Shown here: piece by piece, positions 1 to 8,792 of the stretch
Layout: each line of letters begins with the position of its first letter
Numbering within the stretch: the stretch's first letter is position 1
NCBI GenBank assembly: GCA_900119285.1
Contig: FPIT01000010.1
Span: forward strand, 124,001 to 188,000
Direction of reading: 5' to 3'
DNA from: Prevotellaceae bacterium HUN156
GTDB lineage: Bacteria; Bacteroidota; Bacteroidia; Bacteroidales; Bacteroidaceae
Length of the DNA: 64,000 bases
The notes under the pieces: generated by a model
Told to the model about the DNA's origin: nothing
Databases searched by the model: none
Seen by the model: only the letters and a program-made list of their open reading frames with translations
Translations under genes and position numbers: made by a program

Positions 1-388
1 TATTGGGGTTTCTGGCTTCAGCATCAGGATAGCCAAGATTAAGTTGATTTAGGTAGATGTCATCAAACGTATCATCGAAGTTCTGCTCACTACGTCCTTC
101 CAAGAACTGCGTCTTCACCTCCGTCTCGGAAATCTGCGTAATTGTAATACTGCCTGCCTTGAAAAAGCTCTTATCACGGATGTCACAGTCAAATACCACC
201 TTCGACTTCTCCACGTCCTGACGATGGATGTGCCCGAAGATGGCTAAGTTCTGCGGACAGTCCTTCAGTGGGAACGTTATTGTCAGCGTATAGCTGTCAC
301 TTCCCGTAAACATACTGTTTTCACTGATATACTCAAATGATGTATTCTTTTTCAGACAGGCCAGCTGTCCGTTGATGATAATCTCCAT
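1..388 (-). CDS. partial phage structural protein (N-terminal 129 residues)
   Basis: An open frame starts at the ATG on complement 386-388 and runs off the left edge. It begins MEIIINGQLACLKK and contains phrases such as SYTLTITFPLKDCPQN and FDCDIRDKSFFKAG, which look like beta-rich tail or baseplate structure. It starts 3 bp after the tape-measure stop codon, so it is the next gene of the same tail operon. I do not recognise the family. A distal tail or tail-associated protein is likely from position only. Confidence 0.75.
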   Translation of the reverse strand, partial: MEIIINGQLACLKKNTSFEYISENSMFTGSDSYTLTITFPLKDCPQNLAIFGHIHRQDVEKSKVVFDCDIRDKSFFKAGSITITQISETEVKTQFLEGRSEQNFDDTFDDIYLNQLNLGYPDAEARNPN

Positions 389-391
389 ATC

Positions 392-3300
392 TTACTTTCT
401 CCTTGATTTAGGTGTTTTATTACGCATCAGCTGCTCATATTCATCCTGAGCCTGCTTGATGCCAGTATCTCCAGTAACCGTGTTGACTGTTACGAACGGC
501 TCATTCAGTCGGTCTTTCAGCTGACGGATAACCTGTGTATACTCCTTCATTACAGCATGCGTTGCTGCAATTTCCGCTTGTGCGTTGCTCTGTGGCGCTT
601 GTACTATTACTGTTTGTGATGGTTGGCTGGACTGTGCATATACGCCTGGTGCTACGATGCTTCTTGAAACATCCTCAGAGCGTAACGATCCTATTGTGTT
701 CGTTCGTTGGGCATAGTCCAAAGCCTCAATCATCGGGCGGGTTATGGGCGACTTCAGCAACTTCTGACTGGCTACCCACTCTCCTTTGTGTACTACACCA
801 GCTACCTCGTCTTTCCTTCCCTCGGGAGTGAAGCCACCAGAGGAATAACCTTGCGCCATCGCTGCCTCCTGCTGTTTCTTGATGGCTGCCACCTGCAACA
901 TACCAGCTGCCACTGCCGTTGCTGCTGCTATTGGTGCCAGGATATATCCGACCACAGGAACAGCTGCAGCACTACTATAGGCGTTGATAGCTGCCGTTGC
1001 CGTTTGCGCCACAGCCTGCATCACCTGCATAGAGAACATCTTTTTGTTAGCCTCGTTCTTAACCTTGGCAACCTCCTTTTCTTTCTTTTCTTCTATCTTC
1101 TTCACCATATACTGATTGCCCTCAGCATTAGACACCTCAGTCCTGTAGCGCCTTTCGATGGCTGCAATCTGTATATCCGCTTCAGCCTGCACCATTGAAG
1201 ATAGTTGTTGGAAGATGCTACCCATACCAGAGGAAATCACCTCTAAGGAACCCGTGACAGCCTTACCCAAATCCGACTGTAGCCATTCCTGCATGTCCTC
1301 TGTCCATACTTCGAGGAAGTTCTTGTTGTCCTCCAGACTATCGATGCTATACTTCTTGCGCAAAGCCTTTTGTGCTTTCAGATACGTTTTCTCGATGCGC
1401 AGCTTCTCATTAGCATTACTACCTGCAGCCTGTAGTTCCAGTGCATACACCTGTTTCAGCGCCTCCAAGTCCGACATATACATATTGACACGCTCACCGC
1501 TATTAGCACCGAAATACTCATCTTTCAGCTTTCTCAGTTGGTCCATGTGCTTCTTCTCGGCAGCCTCCGTCTCTTGCTGGTGTTTTTTCTGGTCAGCCAC
1601 CAGCTTATCCTGATATGCCTTTTGCGCCTGAGAATACTCACTAGAGCCAACCTTATAAAGCGATGCCATACGTCTCAAATGATTCATTTCAAGTAGTTCC
1701 AGCGACTGCTGATAGACCTCCAAGGAAACCTCACCGTCTATATAGCGCTGTTTCTGTAGGGCTACAGACTCATTATACATCTGTTCCTCTTGGGTTGCCG
1801 TCATCTTCTCGCCATCCTCGGACTGTTTCTTCTTAGCTTCATAGAAACTTGCCTGAGCCTCCAGTTTCTCTTGATTCGTGAGGTCTTGATGCGCCAGTAT
1901 CTTCTGCTGATATTCCACTTCAATCTCCAGTGTTCGCTGCATATACTGCTCATAGTTCTTCTGTCCTGTAGCGTAAGCAATACGGTTCAGGGCTTCCTCT
2001 TGGGCCTTCCAATCTTTTTCTGCCTTGAACTTCTCCTGCTTCTTTGGATCATCCTGAGGCGGTGTATATGAGCCACCTCCATTAGCAGTTCCTTTGCCGA
2101 CATCCAAAGAACTCGCTTCATCAGCCAGTTTTTGATTGGCTGCGGTCATCGAGTCAACAATACTGTTATATTGCTCGACGGCAGCATCCAACTTAATGAG
2201 TTTTGCTTTCCATGCCCTATAACCTGACGGGCTAGCTGATGACTTACGGGTAGCATCAGCCTCATTCATGTGGAAGGTCTTCTCGTTGAAATATGCCTCT
2301 TGGAAATTCTCAGGCGCCTCACTAAACCATTTGTCGCGCTCTTTCTCTGCCTCTGGCAATTTATCAAGTGCTGCCTTGATACGTGCTGAGTTCTTCAGCT
2401 GCTCCGTATAATTCTTCAGGATTTTGATGTTATGACCATATAATCTACCTTCCTCTGAAATACTGGCATGATAACCAGGAATAATTTGCTGTAGTTCCTC
2501 AATAGCCTTACGTCTGTTATTGACGGAAAGTGTCTCGTCCTCTACCGTCTTTCTCAGCCTTTCGATTCTAGAAATCTCCTGCTGAGAGTTACGATTTGCC
2601 TCGTCCTCGATGTCTTTCAGTCGCTGCTGAGCCAATGCCACATCGTTACTGGATTTGGCGAACTTTACATATAATCCAATGAGTATTGTTGCTGCCGTAA
2701 TGGCTGCTCCCATGGGATTCATCTTCAGTACCTTGTTGAAGTAAATCTGTGCTGCAGCAGCTGCCGTAATCTCACCACGCAGCACCTTATGTTTCAGGAT
2801 GGACGTAGCTAAAAGAGCTTCTTCTACAGTCATTGCAGCAGCCTTTAGTTTTGCTGCAGCGACAAAACGTAACGACCAAAGATATTGCAATTTAACTGCG
2901 GTGTAATACCCAATAATCGCAGCAGTAATCGTACTCAGTTCCGACTTATAGCGGCTGATAAAGTCAACCACTGAAGACAGGAACTTTAAAAGCAATGTAG
3001 TAGACGAAAGAACATGTGACATGACGGGCTGCAGCTTCTCACCAAGCTCTACTGCCATCTCTTTTACTCTCTTTTTGGCTTTGTCCAACCCAGCCTGAAC
3101 AGTTGTGTTCTGTACATTATATTCCTTGGTGACCGAGGTCGCTTCCTTGAATGCTTTGGCAGCTTCCTCCTGTTCCCATTTCACCATATCCAAATTACCA
3201 GCCAGAGCAGAAATTACCTGTGCTGCACGTGCACCATTCTCACCCATATCTTTGAACACGGGAGCAAGCACATCGATATTACCCAACTTATGGAGCGTGT

Positions 3301-4435
3301 CAAGCAACATGAGTAATCCCTCGTTGGTACTGCGAGAAAGCGCCTCCTTGAACTTCTCGGCATTGATACCAGTAGCCTTGATAATCTTGTCCTGCTGCTT
3401 AAACATATCCATAATGAGCTTAGACACTGCAGTAGCGGACATCTCTACCGCCTGTCCCTGACTATCCAGCACAGCTGCAAAGCCCATGATCTGCGGGATA
3501 GTCATCTCAGCCTGAGCACCCACACCAGCCATTCGTTTAGCGAAGTTAGCCAAATAAGGAGCTGCTGCCGTGCAGTTTTGGGAAAGCTCATTGATAACAC
3601 TACCTACAGATAAGAGCGCTTTCTCAGTACCTAGTCGTTCCTCATCTCCAAAAATGGTAGTCAATTTTGAAAGTGTCAATGTCGCATCGTCGCCTAGTTC
3701 ATTGAGTGCCACGTTTATCTGGTCTGCAGCCTTGACAAAGCCCAGTACATCCTCTTTGGATTGCTTACCCAGCTTTCCTGCTTCCTCTGCAAGGATGTTC
3801 AGCTGCTCACGGCTACTGCGGGTATCCATCTTCTTAAACTCCTCGTTCAAGTTCTTCACCTGTTCTTCAGTCATCCCCGTGAACTTGCGGACATTCGCCA
3901 TCTCTGCGTCCATATCCGCAAAGGCCTTGACCGCTGAGCGTCCAGCCATGATGATACCAGTAGCAGCTGCAGCCATACCCATCAAGGTTGTCTGCCATTC
4001 ATTCATCTTCCGGTTGAAGCGATCCCAGAAGCCTTCCCCTTCAACCAAGTTAGCATTCACACGAGCTATTTCATTCTTTACCCTACGGATAGCCTCGCAC
4101 TGTCGGTTCCATTCAGTAGTACCTCGTTCAATACCGTTGAGCTGTTTCTTTAAAGTGCTTAGCGTCTTGTTCAGTTCCTTGGGAGTTGCCTTATCCAATT
4201 GTTTTAAGACCTTTTCCACACCGACAGTTGCACTTTCTATCTGAGCTATCTGGCGGTTAGTTTGTTTCAGCTCCCTTTGTAGTCGTTTCAGTTCCGTCTT
4301 GTTGCCAGCCTTAGCTGCCCCTTCAATGGCTTTCTCCAAATCCTGCGATTTCCTTTTGAGGTTATCCAGCATATCCTGCGCCTGCTTACCGTTGACAGTA
4401 AGGGTGACTGTTGCGTTTGTGTTGATTGATGACAT
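392..4435 (-). CDS. phage tail tape measure protein
   Basis: This 1347-residue protein should set tail length and act in DNA ejection. Residues 1-140 are charged coiled coil. Around 150-460 is a TP901-type tape-measure core (AFADMDAEMANVRKFTG, then SAVKAF-like and ALAGN segments). Around 490-600 are hydrophobic helices, and 800-1060 is a long Gln/Glu/Lys coiled coil. An Ala-rich hydrophobic stretch follows near 1170-1210. It is the longest structural gene, as expected. It has its own late promoter (4463-4497) and is followed at 3 bp by the next tail gene. Family assignment is firm; host range and tail type are not readable here. Confidence 0.93.
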   Translation of the reverse strand: MSSINTNATVTLTVNGKQAQDMLDNLKRKSQDLEKAIEGAAKAGNKTELKRLQRELKQTNRQIAQIESATVGVEKVLKQLDKATPKELNKTLSTLKKQLNGIERGTTEWNRQCEAIRRVKNEIARVNANLVEGEGFWDRFNRKMNEWQTTLMGMAAAATGIIMAGRSAVKAFADMDAEMANVRKFTGMTEEQVKNLNEEFKKMDTRSSREQLNILAEEAGKLGKQSKEDVLGFVKAADQINVALNELGDDATLTLSKLTTIFGDEERLGTEKALLSVGSVINELSQNCTAAAPYLANFAKRMAGVGAQAEMTIPQIMGFAAVLDSQGQAVEMSATAVSKLIMDMFKQQDKIIKATGINAEKFKEALSRSTNEGLLMLLDTLHKLGNIDVLAPVFKDMGENGARAAQVISALAGNLDMVKWEQEEAAKAFKEATSVTKEYNVQNTTVQAGLDKAKKRVKEMAVELGEKLQPVMSHVLSSTTLLLKFLSSVVDFISRYKSELSTITAAIIGYYTAVKLQYLWSLRFVAAAKLKAAAMTVEEALLATSILKHKVLRGEITAAAAAQIYFNKVLKMNPMGAAITAATILIGLYVKFAKSSNDVALAQQRLKDIEDEANRNSQQEISRIERLRKTVEDETLSVNNRRKAIEELQQIIPGYHASISEEGRLYGHNIKILKNYTEQLKNSARIKAALDKLPEAEKERDKWFSEAPENFQEAYFNEKTFHMNEADATRKSSASPSGYRAWKAKLIKLDAAVEQYNSIVDSMTAANQKLADEASSLDVGKGTANGGGSYTPPQDDPKKQEKFKAEKDWKAQEEALNRIAYATGQKNYEQYMQRTLEIEVEYQQKILAHQDLTNQEKLEAQASFYEAKKKQSEDGEKMTATQEEQMYNESVALQKQRYIDGEVSLEVYQQSLELLEMNHLRRMASLYKVGSSEYSQAQKAYQDKLVADQKKHQQETEAAEKKHMDQLRKLKDEYFGANSGERVNMYMSDLEALKQVYALELQAAGSNANEKLRIEKTYLKAQKALRKKYSIDSLEDNKNFLEVWTEDMQEWLQSDLGKAVTGSLEVISSGMGSIFQQLSSMVQAEADIQIAAIERRYRTEVSNAEGNQYMVKKIEEKKEKEVAKVKNEANKKMFSMQVMQAVAQTATAAINAYSSAAAVPVVGYILAPIAAATAVAAGMLQVAAIKKQQEAAMAQGYSSGGFTPEGRKDEVAGVVHKGEWVASQKLLKSPITRPMIEALDYAQRTNTIGSLRSEDVSRSIVAPGVYAQSSQPSQTVIVQAPQSNAQAEIAATHAVMKEYTQVIRQLKDRLNEPFVTVNTVTGDTGIKQAQDEYEQLMRNKTPKSRRK

Positions 4436-4462
4436 ATCTGTTTTGCGTTATGAATTATGGCG

Positions 4463-4497
4463 CAAAATTAGTTTTTCGAGCTTATAGGAGAAAAGAC
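4463..4497 (-). promoter_or_regulatory. late phage promoter of tape-measure unit
   Basis: On the minus strand this reads GTCTTTT, 20 bp, then TAATTTTG. The second box fits the Bacteroidetes -7 element TAnnTTTG. The GTCTTTT at the -33 position, with exactly 20 bp spacing, recurs at other late units in this window (6895-6929, 15715-15749, 19568-19602, 21423-21457, 51512-51546, and with one mismatch at 52586-52620). Confidence 0.75.
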
Positions 4498-4881
4498 GAG
4501 TACGCTGCCCAGTACTGAGACTTGACTGGGCGAAGACTGGGTAGAAAAGTCATTGCCAGCACCTCTGGAAACGCTATTTAGCGTTGATGATTTGTTAAAA
4601 TCGGAAATAGTTAAGTTAATAACCATTTCGAGTGCTGATAGTCAATGACTTACGGGATTGTTAAGGGCTGAGCCCTTAACCCCTCGGAGTAAGGACCCCC
4701 CACGCGCCCTGTGCATACTACCCTTTCCTACCCTTTCAGAGATGCGGAATATGTAAACGATTGTTAAAGAATCGAGGTTTCTCGTCTCATTTGTTAATAA
4801 GAGGCTTCGGTTACTTGAGGTCATCAAAAGCCCTTTGGTCTCTTTAAGTTTTGAAGGTCTCATGTAATTATTGCAACCTCT

Positions 4882-5096
4882 CGAATAGATGAAAGGTCTC
4901 TTTATAAATAGGAAGCCATTTTAACGACGTAAAGGTCTCTTTTGGTTATTGACGCCTCACGAATAGACTAAAGGTCTCTTTATGAATAGGAAGCCATTTT
5001 AACGACGTAAAGGTCTCTTTTGGTTATTGACGCCTCACGAATAGACTAAAGGTCTCTTTATGAATAGGAAGCCATTTTATCGACATAAAGGTCTCT
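4882..5096. repeat. 78-bp tandem repeat with 39-bp half period
   Basis: Nearly identical 78-bp units begin at 4882, 4960 and 5038, the third diverging at its end. Within them the word AAAGGTCTCT occurs at 4892, 4931, 4970, 5009, 5048 and 5087, always exactly 39 bp apart. Two weaker relatives (ttggtctcttt, gaaggtctcat) lie just before. Thirty-nine bases is 13 codons, and the minus frame reads repeated RDL motifs but with stops, so it is not an intact gene now. The surrounding 4498-5654 stretch has no convincing gene. Confidence 0.85.
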
Positions 5097-5158
5097 TGAT
5101 GTATTATCCGCCATTACTGAACAATGTGCGGTGAAAAGCCACGGGGGCAACAAAGAAT

Positions 5159-5196
5159 CCCTCAAACATGAAGTGCGATGGCACTATGTCTGAGGG
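5159..5196. repeat. long imperfect hairpin
   Basis: Arms ccctcaaacat and atgtctgaggg pair with one mismatch, and the inner arms agtgc/gcact continue the stem around a gatg loop. It has no strong T tract, so it may be a weak terminator or an RNA structure in the tape-measure/lysis gap. Confidence 0.5.
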
Positions 5197-5239
5197 TTTC
5201 ATTGATTGTACCTGTGGTTAGGGGCGTAAAAGATACTCT

Positions 5240-5280
5240 TTTGCAATGACATCAATCTATCTGATTGACATCATTGCAAA
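5240..5280. repeat. inverted repeat, 18-bp arms
   Basis: The left arm tttgcaatgacatcaatc and right arm gattgacatcattgcaaa pair at 16 of 18 positions around a 5-base loop. It lies in the roughly 550-bp structured gap (5100-5654) that holds several other short hairpins, such as gatgaac/gttcatc. No T tract follows. Confidence 0.6.
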
Positions 5281-5654
5281 TGTGTATCTGCCCTTACTTT
5301 GTACGAAGTACGGTAACGAGCTTGCTTGAAAGAAGCGATAGCTTATACAGGCAAGTGCTTGATGAACACAGTTCATCGTTTGTTTAACTGCGGTGTGCTG
5401 AGCTACTTGTGGAATGTAAGCGGCAGGTGTGCGTAGGTACTGCGTGGCGTACAGCATAGCTGCTTCGAGAGAACAAAGGAGTGTGTATCGGCAAGTACGT
5501 GTGCCTGCCTATACTTACTTCTTTGAAGCCATGCCGTACACCACAATAGCAGTGCCTATGCTCTCCGAAGAGTCATAAAACAAGTAGCCAGCCACCCCAG
5601 TCATACAAACAACATATCGCCAGCAATAGCCGACGATATGATAGCACGAAGGGG

Positions 5655-6191
5655 TTAGTGGGCGGGACGGAATCTATAGATTATATAGAGGGTTATTCCA
5701 AGCAAGAGGATATAGAAGATATACTTCGGACTGTTGCTTGGCTTTGAGCGTTGCTTTGTGGACGATTTGATTTCCTTGGACTGTGTGAACACTTTCACGC
5801 TGTCCTTCAAATCGGCGGTTTTCAAGGACTTCTTCTCTATGTTTTCATTGAGATGTAGTCCGTAGACTTTGACTACCTGAGGGCGTAAGCTTTGCGCAAA
5901 GCGGGAAGCTTTGCCCGCGGGCGAGATATGGGGAGGCGGTTTCTTTATTTCTTCCATCGAAGATGCAAGAGTTGAAGAAACCACCGACGGGAATACGATA
6001 GCGATGCTATCTATAGACAGATTTCGCTGTCTGGAGAGAGAATCTAAGGTGCGGAAAAAAGTGAGACGGGAGCTTGAAAAAGATGCCGTCTCACTTTGAA
6101 AGGAAGATTTCTCGCACGTGCGTACTGCTTTGCAGGATGAGAGTGTCAGACTGATGCCTGCAAAAATGGCGACTTTACTGAGGTAGTTCAT
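5655..6191 (-). CDS. unimolecular spanin-like lysis lipoprotein
   Basis: This 178-residue protein has a lipoprotein signal (MNYLSKVAIFAGISLTLSSC, lipobox LSSC ending at Cys20) and a C-terminal membrane helix (YIFYILLLGITLYIIYRF, about 157-174). An outer-membrane lipid anchor plus an inner-membrane anchor in one chain is the layout of a u-spanin, which fuses the two membranes at the last lysis step. It is the third gene of the lysis cassette, overlapping the amidase by 4 bp. The layout is seen directly; the function is inferred from layout and place. Confidence 0.7.
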   Translation of the reverse strand: MNYLSKVAIFAGISLTLSSCKAVRTCEKSSFQSETASFSSSRLTFFRTLDSLSRQRNLSIDSIAIVFPSVVSSTLASSMEEIKKPPPHISPAGKASRFAQSLRPQVVKVYGLHLNENIEKKSLKTADLKDSVKVFTQSKEIKSSTKQRSKPSNSPKYIFYILLLGITLYIIYRFRPAH

Positions 6192-6625
6192 TTTTGCGGT
6201 TGTTCTTTAAAGATATAGTCATATTCGTGGGCGTTGAATGATGGACAGGCTTTCTTTGCGAACTCACGATGTCCATGTAGCGTGGCTTCAGGGAACTGAC
6301 GATGTAATTCAGTCAGTAGCTGAGCCAAAGCCTCTTTCTGCTTTGGTGTTCGCGTGTCCTTTGGAGTTCGTCCATCTTTCGCGCATCCTCCGACATAGCA
6401 GATACCGATGCTATGTGCGTTGTGGCCTCCGTTGCAATGTGCGCCCACCATTTCCAGTGGTCGCCCATTGTGAACGGAACCATCTAGGTATATCACTTTG
6501 TGATAGCCGATGCCATTAGTCCAATGGTTTTCGTGGCGGTGGATATGGTCAATTTGTTCCACCGTCATTGGTCGCCCTTCGGGCGTTGCCGTGCAATGCA
6601 CGATAATCTCGTTGATTGTTCTCAT
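6188..6625 (-). CDS. phage endolysin, N-acetylmuramoyl-L-alanine amidase
   Basis: This 145-residue Amidase_2/PGRP-family enzyme resembles T7 lysozyme and cuts the amide bond between muramic acid and L-alanine in peptidoglycan. Visible landmarks are EIIVHCTAT (first zinc His at 10), NGIGYHKVIYLDG, AHCNGGHNAHSIGICYVGG and the C-terminal HGHREFAKKACPSF, with the second zinc His and Cys. The length matches the minimal single-domain family. It has no signal peptide, so export depends on the holin-like gene upstream, with which it overlaps by 4 bp. Confidence 0.95.
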   Translation of the reverse strand: MRTINEIIVHCTATPEGRPMTVEQIDHIHRHENHWTNGIGYHKVIYLDGSVHNGRPLEMVGAHCNGGHNAHSIGICYVGGCAKDGRTPKDTRTPKQKEALAQLLTELHRQFPEATLHGHREFAKKACPSFNAHEYDYIFKEQPQK

Positions 6626-6897
6626 GCCTGCGCTCCCTCCTCGTTTTCAATAACTGATTTCAGTTCTGCGAATTTGGTATGGATATATATGCTGACTCCA
6701 AAGATAGAGCCTGCATATATCAAACATTGGGCGAAAAGCAGCAGAACAGAGTCTGATATTTCGCCTGTGGGCGGTACGATAAAGCCTGCGGTGGCTAAGG
6801 CTACGCCAGCAAAGAGCATGGCTATAGCGGAATAGATTTGAACGTCAGTTCGAGTTTCTTTAGTCATATTGTCTATGTGTTGATTAAACTGCTGCAA
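6622..6897 (-). CDS. holin-like small membrane protein
   Basis: This 91-residue protein has two membrane helices (about 23-42 and 50-72), a charged N terminus and an acidic C-terminal tail. It is the first gene of the lysis cassette, directly upstream of and overlapping the amidase. The likely role is forming the inner-membrane lesion that releases the endolysin. No family is recognised by sequence; the call rests on size, topology and position. Translation could also begin at an internal ATG, MTKETRTDV (codon 11). Confidence 0.75.
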   Translation of the reverse strand: MQQFNQHIDNMTKETRTDVQIYSAIAMLFAGVALATAGFIVPPTGEISDSVLLLFAQCLIYAGSIFGVSIYIHTKFAELKSVIENEEGAQA

Positions 6898-6929
6898 AGG
6901 TATAAGTTGCCGCTACCATACAAAAAGAC
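6895..6929 (-). promoter_or_regulatory. late phage promoter of lysis cassette
   Basis: The minus strand reads GTCTTTT, 20 bp, TACCTTTG, directly in front of the holin-like gene. The -7 box ends 2 bp before the first ATG on complement 6895-6897, so the internal ATG at codon 11 may be the real start. Confidence 0.75.
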
Positions 6930-7010
6930 AGTTATCGCACTTTGACCGAAATCCGTTTCCATATTACTAAAAAAACTCGCAATCATCGTAGAATTTCGGG
7001 AATAATTATG

Positions 7011-7018
7011 TACCTTTG
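7011..7018 (+). promoter_or_regulatory. promoter -7 box for 7107 gene
   Basis: TACCTTTG fits TAnnTTTG. The leader that follows contains a hairpin (CCTCCAC ... GTGGAGG, about 7050-7075) before the ATG at 7107. No clear TTTG is seen 20 bp upstream. Confidence 0.6.
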
Positions 7019-7106
7019 CAACGCGTTCTTTGAAAAATTAAAGCCAAACCTCCACTGGCTAATGGTGTGGAGGATCTATCACATACGCTAACATATTCAT
7101 AATAAG

Positions 7107-7616
7107 ATGAAAAAGTTAAGTAAGAAGTGGCTGATACTGGATCACTATGTCCAGACAGCAGAGATTACAATGGACGGTGTTGCCGTCCGAGTTTGGAAAC
7201 CAAGGTTTATGGGCAAGCTGCCTGCTTTAGGCATGCGTGGCATCATGGATCAGGCCTTTAAGAACTACAATTATTGTAGCAAGGTGACTTGGGGAACCAG
7301 ACACCCAGATATGGGTTTCTGGGATGCTCAGATTGCAGAATGCTTCGATCCACATCGCAAATGTGTAGACATCTACATCTGTGCGATTCTCGTTCGCCCG
7401 TTCTCTGAAGAAGCACGTAAGTACTATGCAGAGAGAAGCGGACTGGAGCCAATGGACAGACTTGTTCTCATGTGGGATTCCAGACAATTCGATGCAGACG
7501 GCGGTTATAAAACCGACGGACATGGTAGTTTTGAATTTATCAAGCCCAATTGCAGCTATGAAGATTTCTTCCGTGTCATCAATGCATATGATGACATCGA
7601 AGATACTAGCAAGTAG
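7107..7616 (+). CDS. hypothetical protein, single-gene cargo unit
   Basis: This soluble 169-residue protein is rich in Trp, Tyr and Cys (KKWLILDHYVQTAEI, KVTWGTRHPDMGFWDAQIAECFDPHRKCVDIYICAI). No signal peptide or known motif is seen. It is transcribed opposite to the lysis genes from its own promoter and ends in a strong terminator, so it behaves as a self-contained moron. It stops at TAG, showing TAG is a normal stop here. Function unknown. Confidence 0.8.
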   Translation: MKKLSKKWLILDHYVQTAEITMDGVAVRVWKPRFMGKLPALGMRGIMDQAFKNYNYCSKVTWGTRHPDMGFWDAQIAECFDPHRKCVDIYICAILVRPFSEEARKYYAERSGLEPMDRLVLMWDSRQFDADGGYKTDGHGSFEFIKPNCSYEDFFRVINAYDDIEDTSK

Positions 7617-7624
7617 CATTATTA

Positions 7625-7666
7625 TAAAAGTGGTCGGGAGAATCATTCTTCCGACCACTTTTTCTT
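7625..7666. terminator. bidirectional rho-independent terminator
   Basis: AAAAGTGGTCGG and its complement CCGACCACTTTTT form a long perfect stem around agaatcattctt, with T runs on both strands. It ends the 7107 gene on the plus strand and the umuDC operon on the minus strand. Confidence 0.9.
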
Positions 7667-7903
7667 TTATACATAGAAGGCGAATTTTGTGCCGTGCGGA
7701 CCTATGCCGTCGTAGTCGACAGAGACAGAGAACTGACAGCACAGGTTGCTGATGGCATCTTCATCAAGATACCTGGTCAGTTCCAGTTCGATGGTCATGC
7801 GCTTCTCGTTGAAACTGAGATTCCAGATACATTCCCCTAGAACGGCATTGACCACCGTCCTGATTTCATCCTGCGTGCGCCATATGGAATCGAAGTCAAT
7901 CAT
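7667..7903 (-). CDS. hypothetical protein, last gene of umuDC operon
   Basis: This acidic 78-residue protein (MIDFDSIWRTQDEIRTVV ... ISNLCCQFSVSVDYDG) overlaps the acetyltransferase gene by 4 bp, so it is translationally coupled to it. No known family is recognised. It is read from the umuD promoter and ends at the bidirectional terminator. Confidence 0.7.
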   Translation of the reverse strand: MIDFDSIWRTQDEIRTVVNAVLGECIWNLSFNEKRMTIELELTRYLDEDAISNLCCQFSVSVDYDGIGPHGTKFAFYV

Positions 7904-8454
7904 ATATTCTTTATAACCTTGCAGGGATTACCTACCGCGACAGTGTTTGACGGGATGTCCTTTACCACAACTGAGCCGGCACCGATTGAGACATTATCAC
8001 CGATAGTTACGCCAGGCAGAATAGTAACACTTCCGCCAATCCATACGTTATGGCCAATAGTGACAGGCTTTGCCCACTCTTGGCGGCTATTACGTTCAAC
8101 AGGGTCTGTACTATGGCAGGCTGTGTAGATGCTGACGTTTGGACCAATGAAGCAATCATCACCAATAGTAACACGGGCTTCATCGAGAACCGTGAAATTG
8201 AAGTTGGCAAAAAACCGTTTGCCGATGCTAATTTGCTTGCCATAGTCGCAGCGGAACGGCTGGTTGATGAGAAACTCGTCATCTGCCACATAACCAAGCA
8301 AGCCCTTCAGGATTTCCTTCATCCGCAGGGTTTCCGATGGATGCAGGGAGTTGTATTCGTAGAGCATCTCTCTTGTTACCATCAACTCTTCTAACAGTTC
8401 AGGGTCAACGGCAGAATAAACCTCGCCTGCCAGCATTTTCTCTTTCTCAGTCAT
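7900..8454 (-). CDS. maa: sugar O-acetyltransferase, maltose acetyltransferase (Maa/LacA/NodL) type
   Basis: This 184-residue protein has an N-terminal Mac domain (MTEKEKMLAGEVYSAVDPEL) followed by left-handed beta-helix hexapeptide repeats (VTIGDDCFIGPNVSIYT, VTIGHNVWIGGSVTILPG, IGAGSVVVKDIPSNTVAVGNP). The catalytic His is in YTACHSTD. It moves acetyl from acetyl-CoA to a sugar. The length is normal for the family. It sits inside a SOS-type operon between two unknown genes, an unusual place for a metabolic enzyme, which suggests modification of a surface sugar or incidental cargo. Confidence 0.9.
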   Translation of the reverse strand: MTEKEKMLAGEVYSAVDPELLEELMVTREMLYEYNSLHPSETLRMKEILKGLLGYVADDEFLINQPFRCDYGKQISIGKRFFANFNFTVLDEARVTIGDDCFIGPNVSIYTACHSTDPVERNSRQEWAKPVTIGHNVWIGGSVTILPGVTIGDNVSIGAGSVVVKDIPSNTVAVGNPCKVIKNI

Positions 8455-8456
8455 TT

Positions 8457-8792
8457 CTATCGTATTATCTTTGCTTTTTGTAAATTGTCAAAGTCGCTCC
8501 AGAAGTCTGATGCTTCTGATTCTGTAATGCCGTTAGCCAGTTCGTCTAGAATAGCGTCGAGTAGCTGAACTTTTGATATATTCCAATCGGGATTCACATC
8601 GATTGGATACGAGAGAATGTCACCCAGTGAGCCTACATGAAGGTTGGTAATGGCAATGTTGCCATCAACCACGTTGACCTGAATATGCCTGCTTGAGCCA
8701 TATTCGGGTTTAGTCTCACTGAGCTTCTGGTATAGCGCATTGTCGCTATACTGCTCGGAGTCAACGGAGTTAACGAGTTCGCGTAGTGTCAT
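8457..8792 (-). CDS. hypothetical protein downstream of umuC
   Basis: This acidic 111-residue protein (MTLRELVNSVDSEQYSD ... ESEASDFWSDFDNLQKAKIIR) overlaps the umuC stop by 1 bp and is followed 2 bp later by the acetyltransferase. No signal peptide or family motif is seen. Tight coupling says it is cotranscribed with umuDC. Function unknown. Confidence 0.75.
   Translation of the reverse strand: MTLRELVNSVDSEQYSDNALYQKLSETKPEYGSSRHIQVNVVDGNIAITNLHVGSLGDILSYPIDVNPDWNISKVQLLDAILDELANGITESEASDFWSDFDNLQKAKIIR

Noticed and set aside
4642..4863. 73-codon minus frame beside the 78-bp repeats
   Set aside because: Low complexity, no neighbours in an operon, and the repeat frame downstream has stops.
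4882..5096. CRISPR array
   Set aside because: The spacers are identical between alternate units, the common word is only about 10-12 bp, and no cas genes are near.
5257..5457. 66-codon minus frame in the hairpin-rich gap
   Set aside because: Lies across the large inverted repeat and has no supporting context; better explained as structured non-coding DNA.
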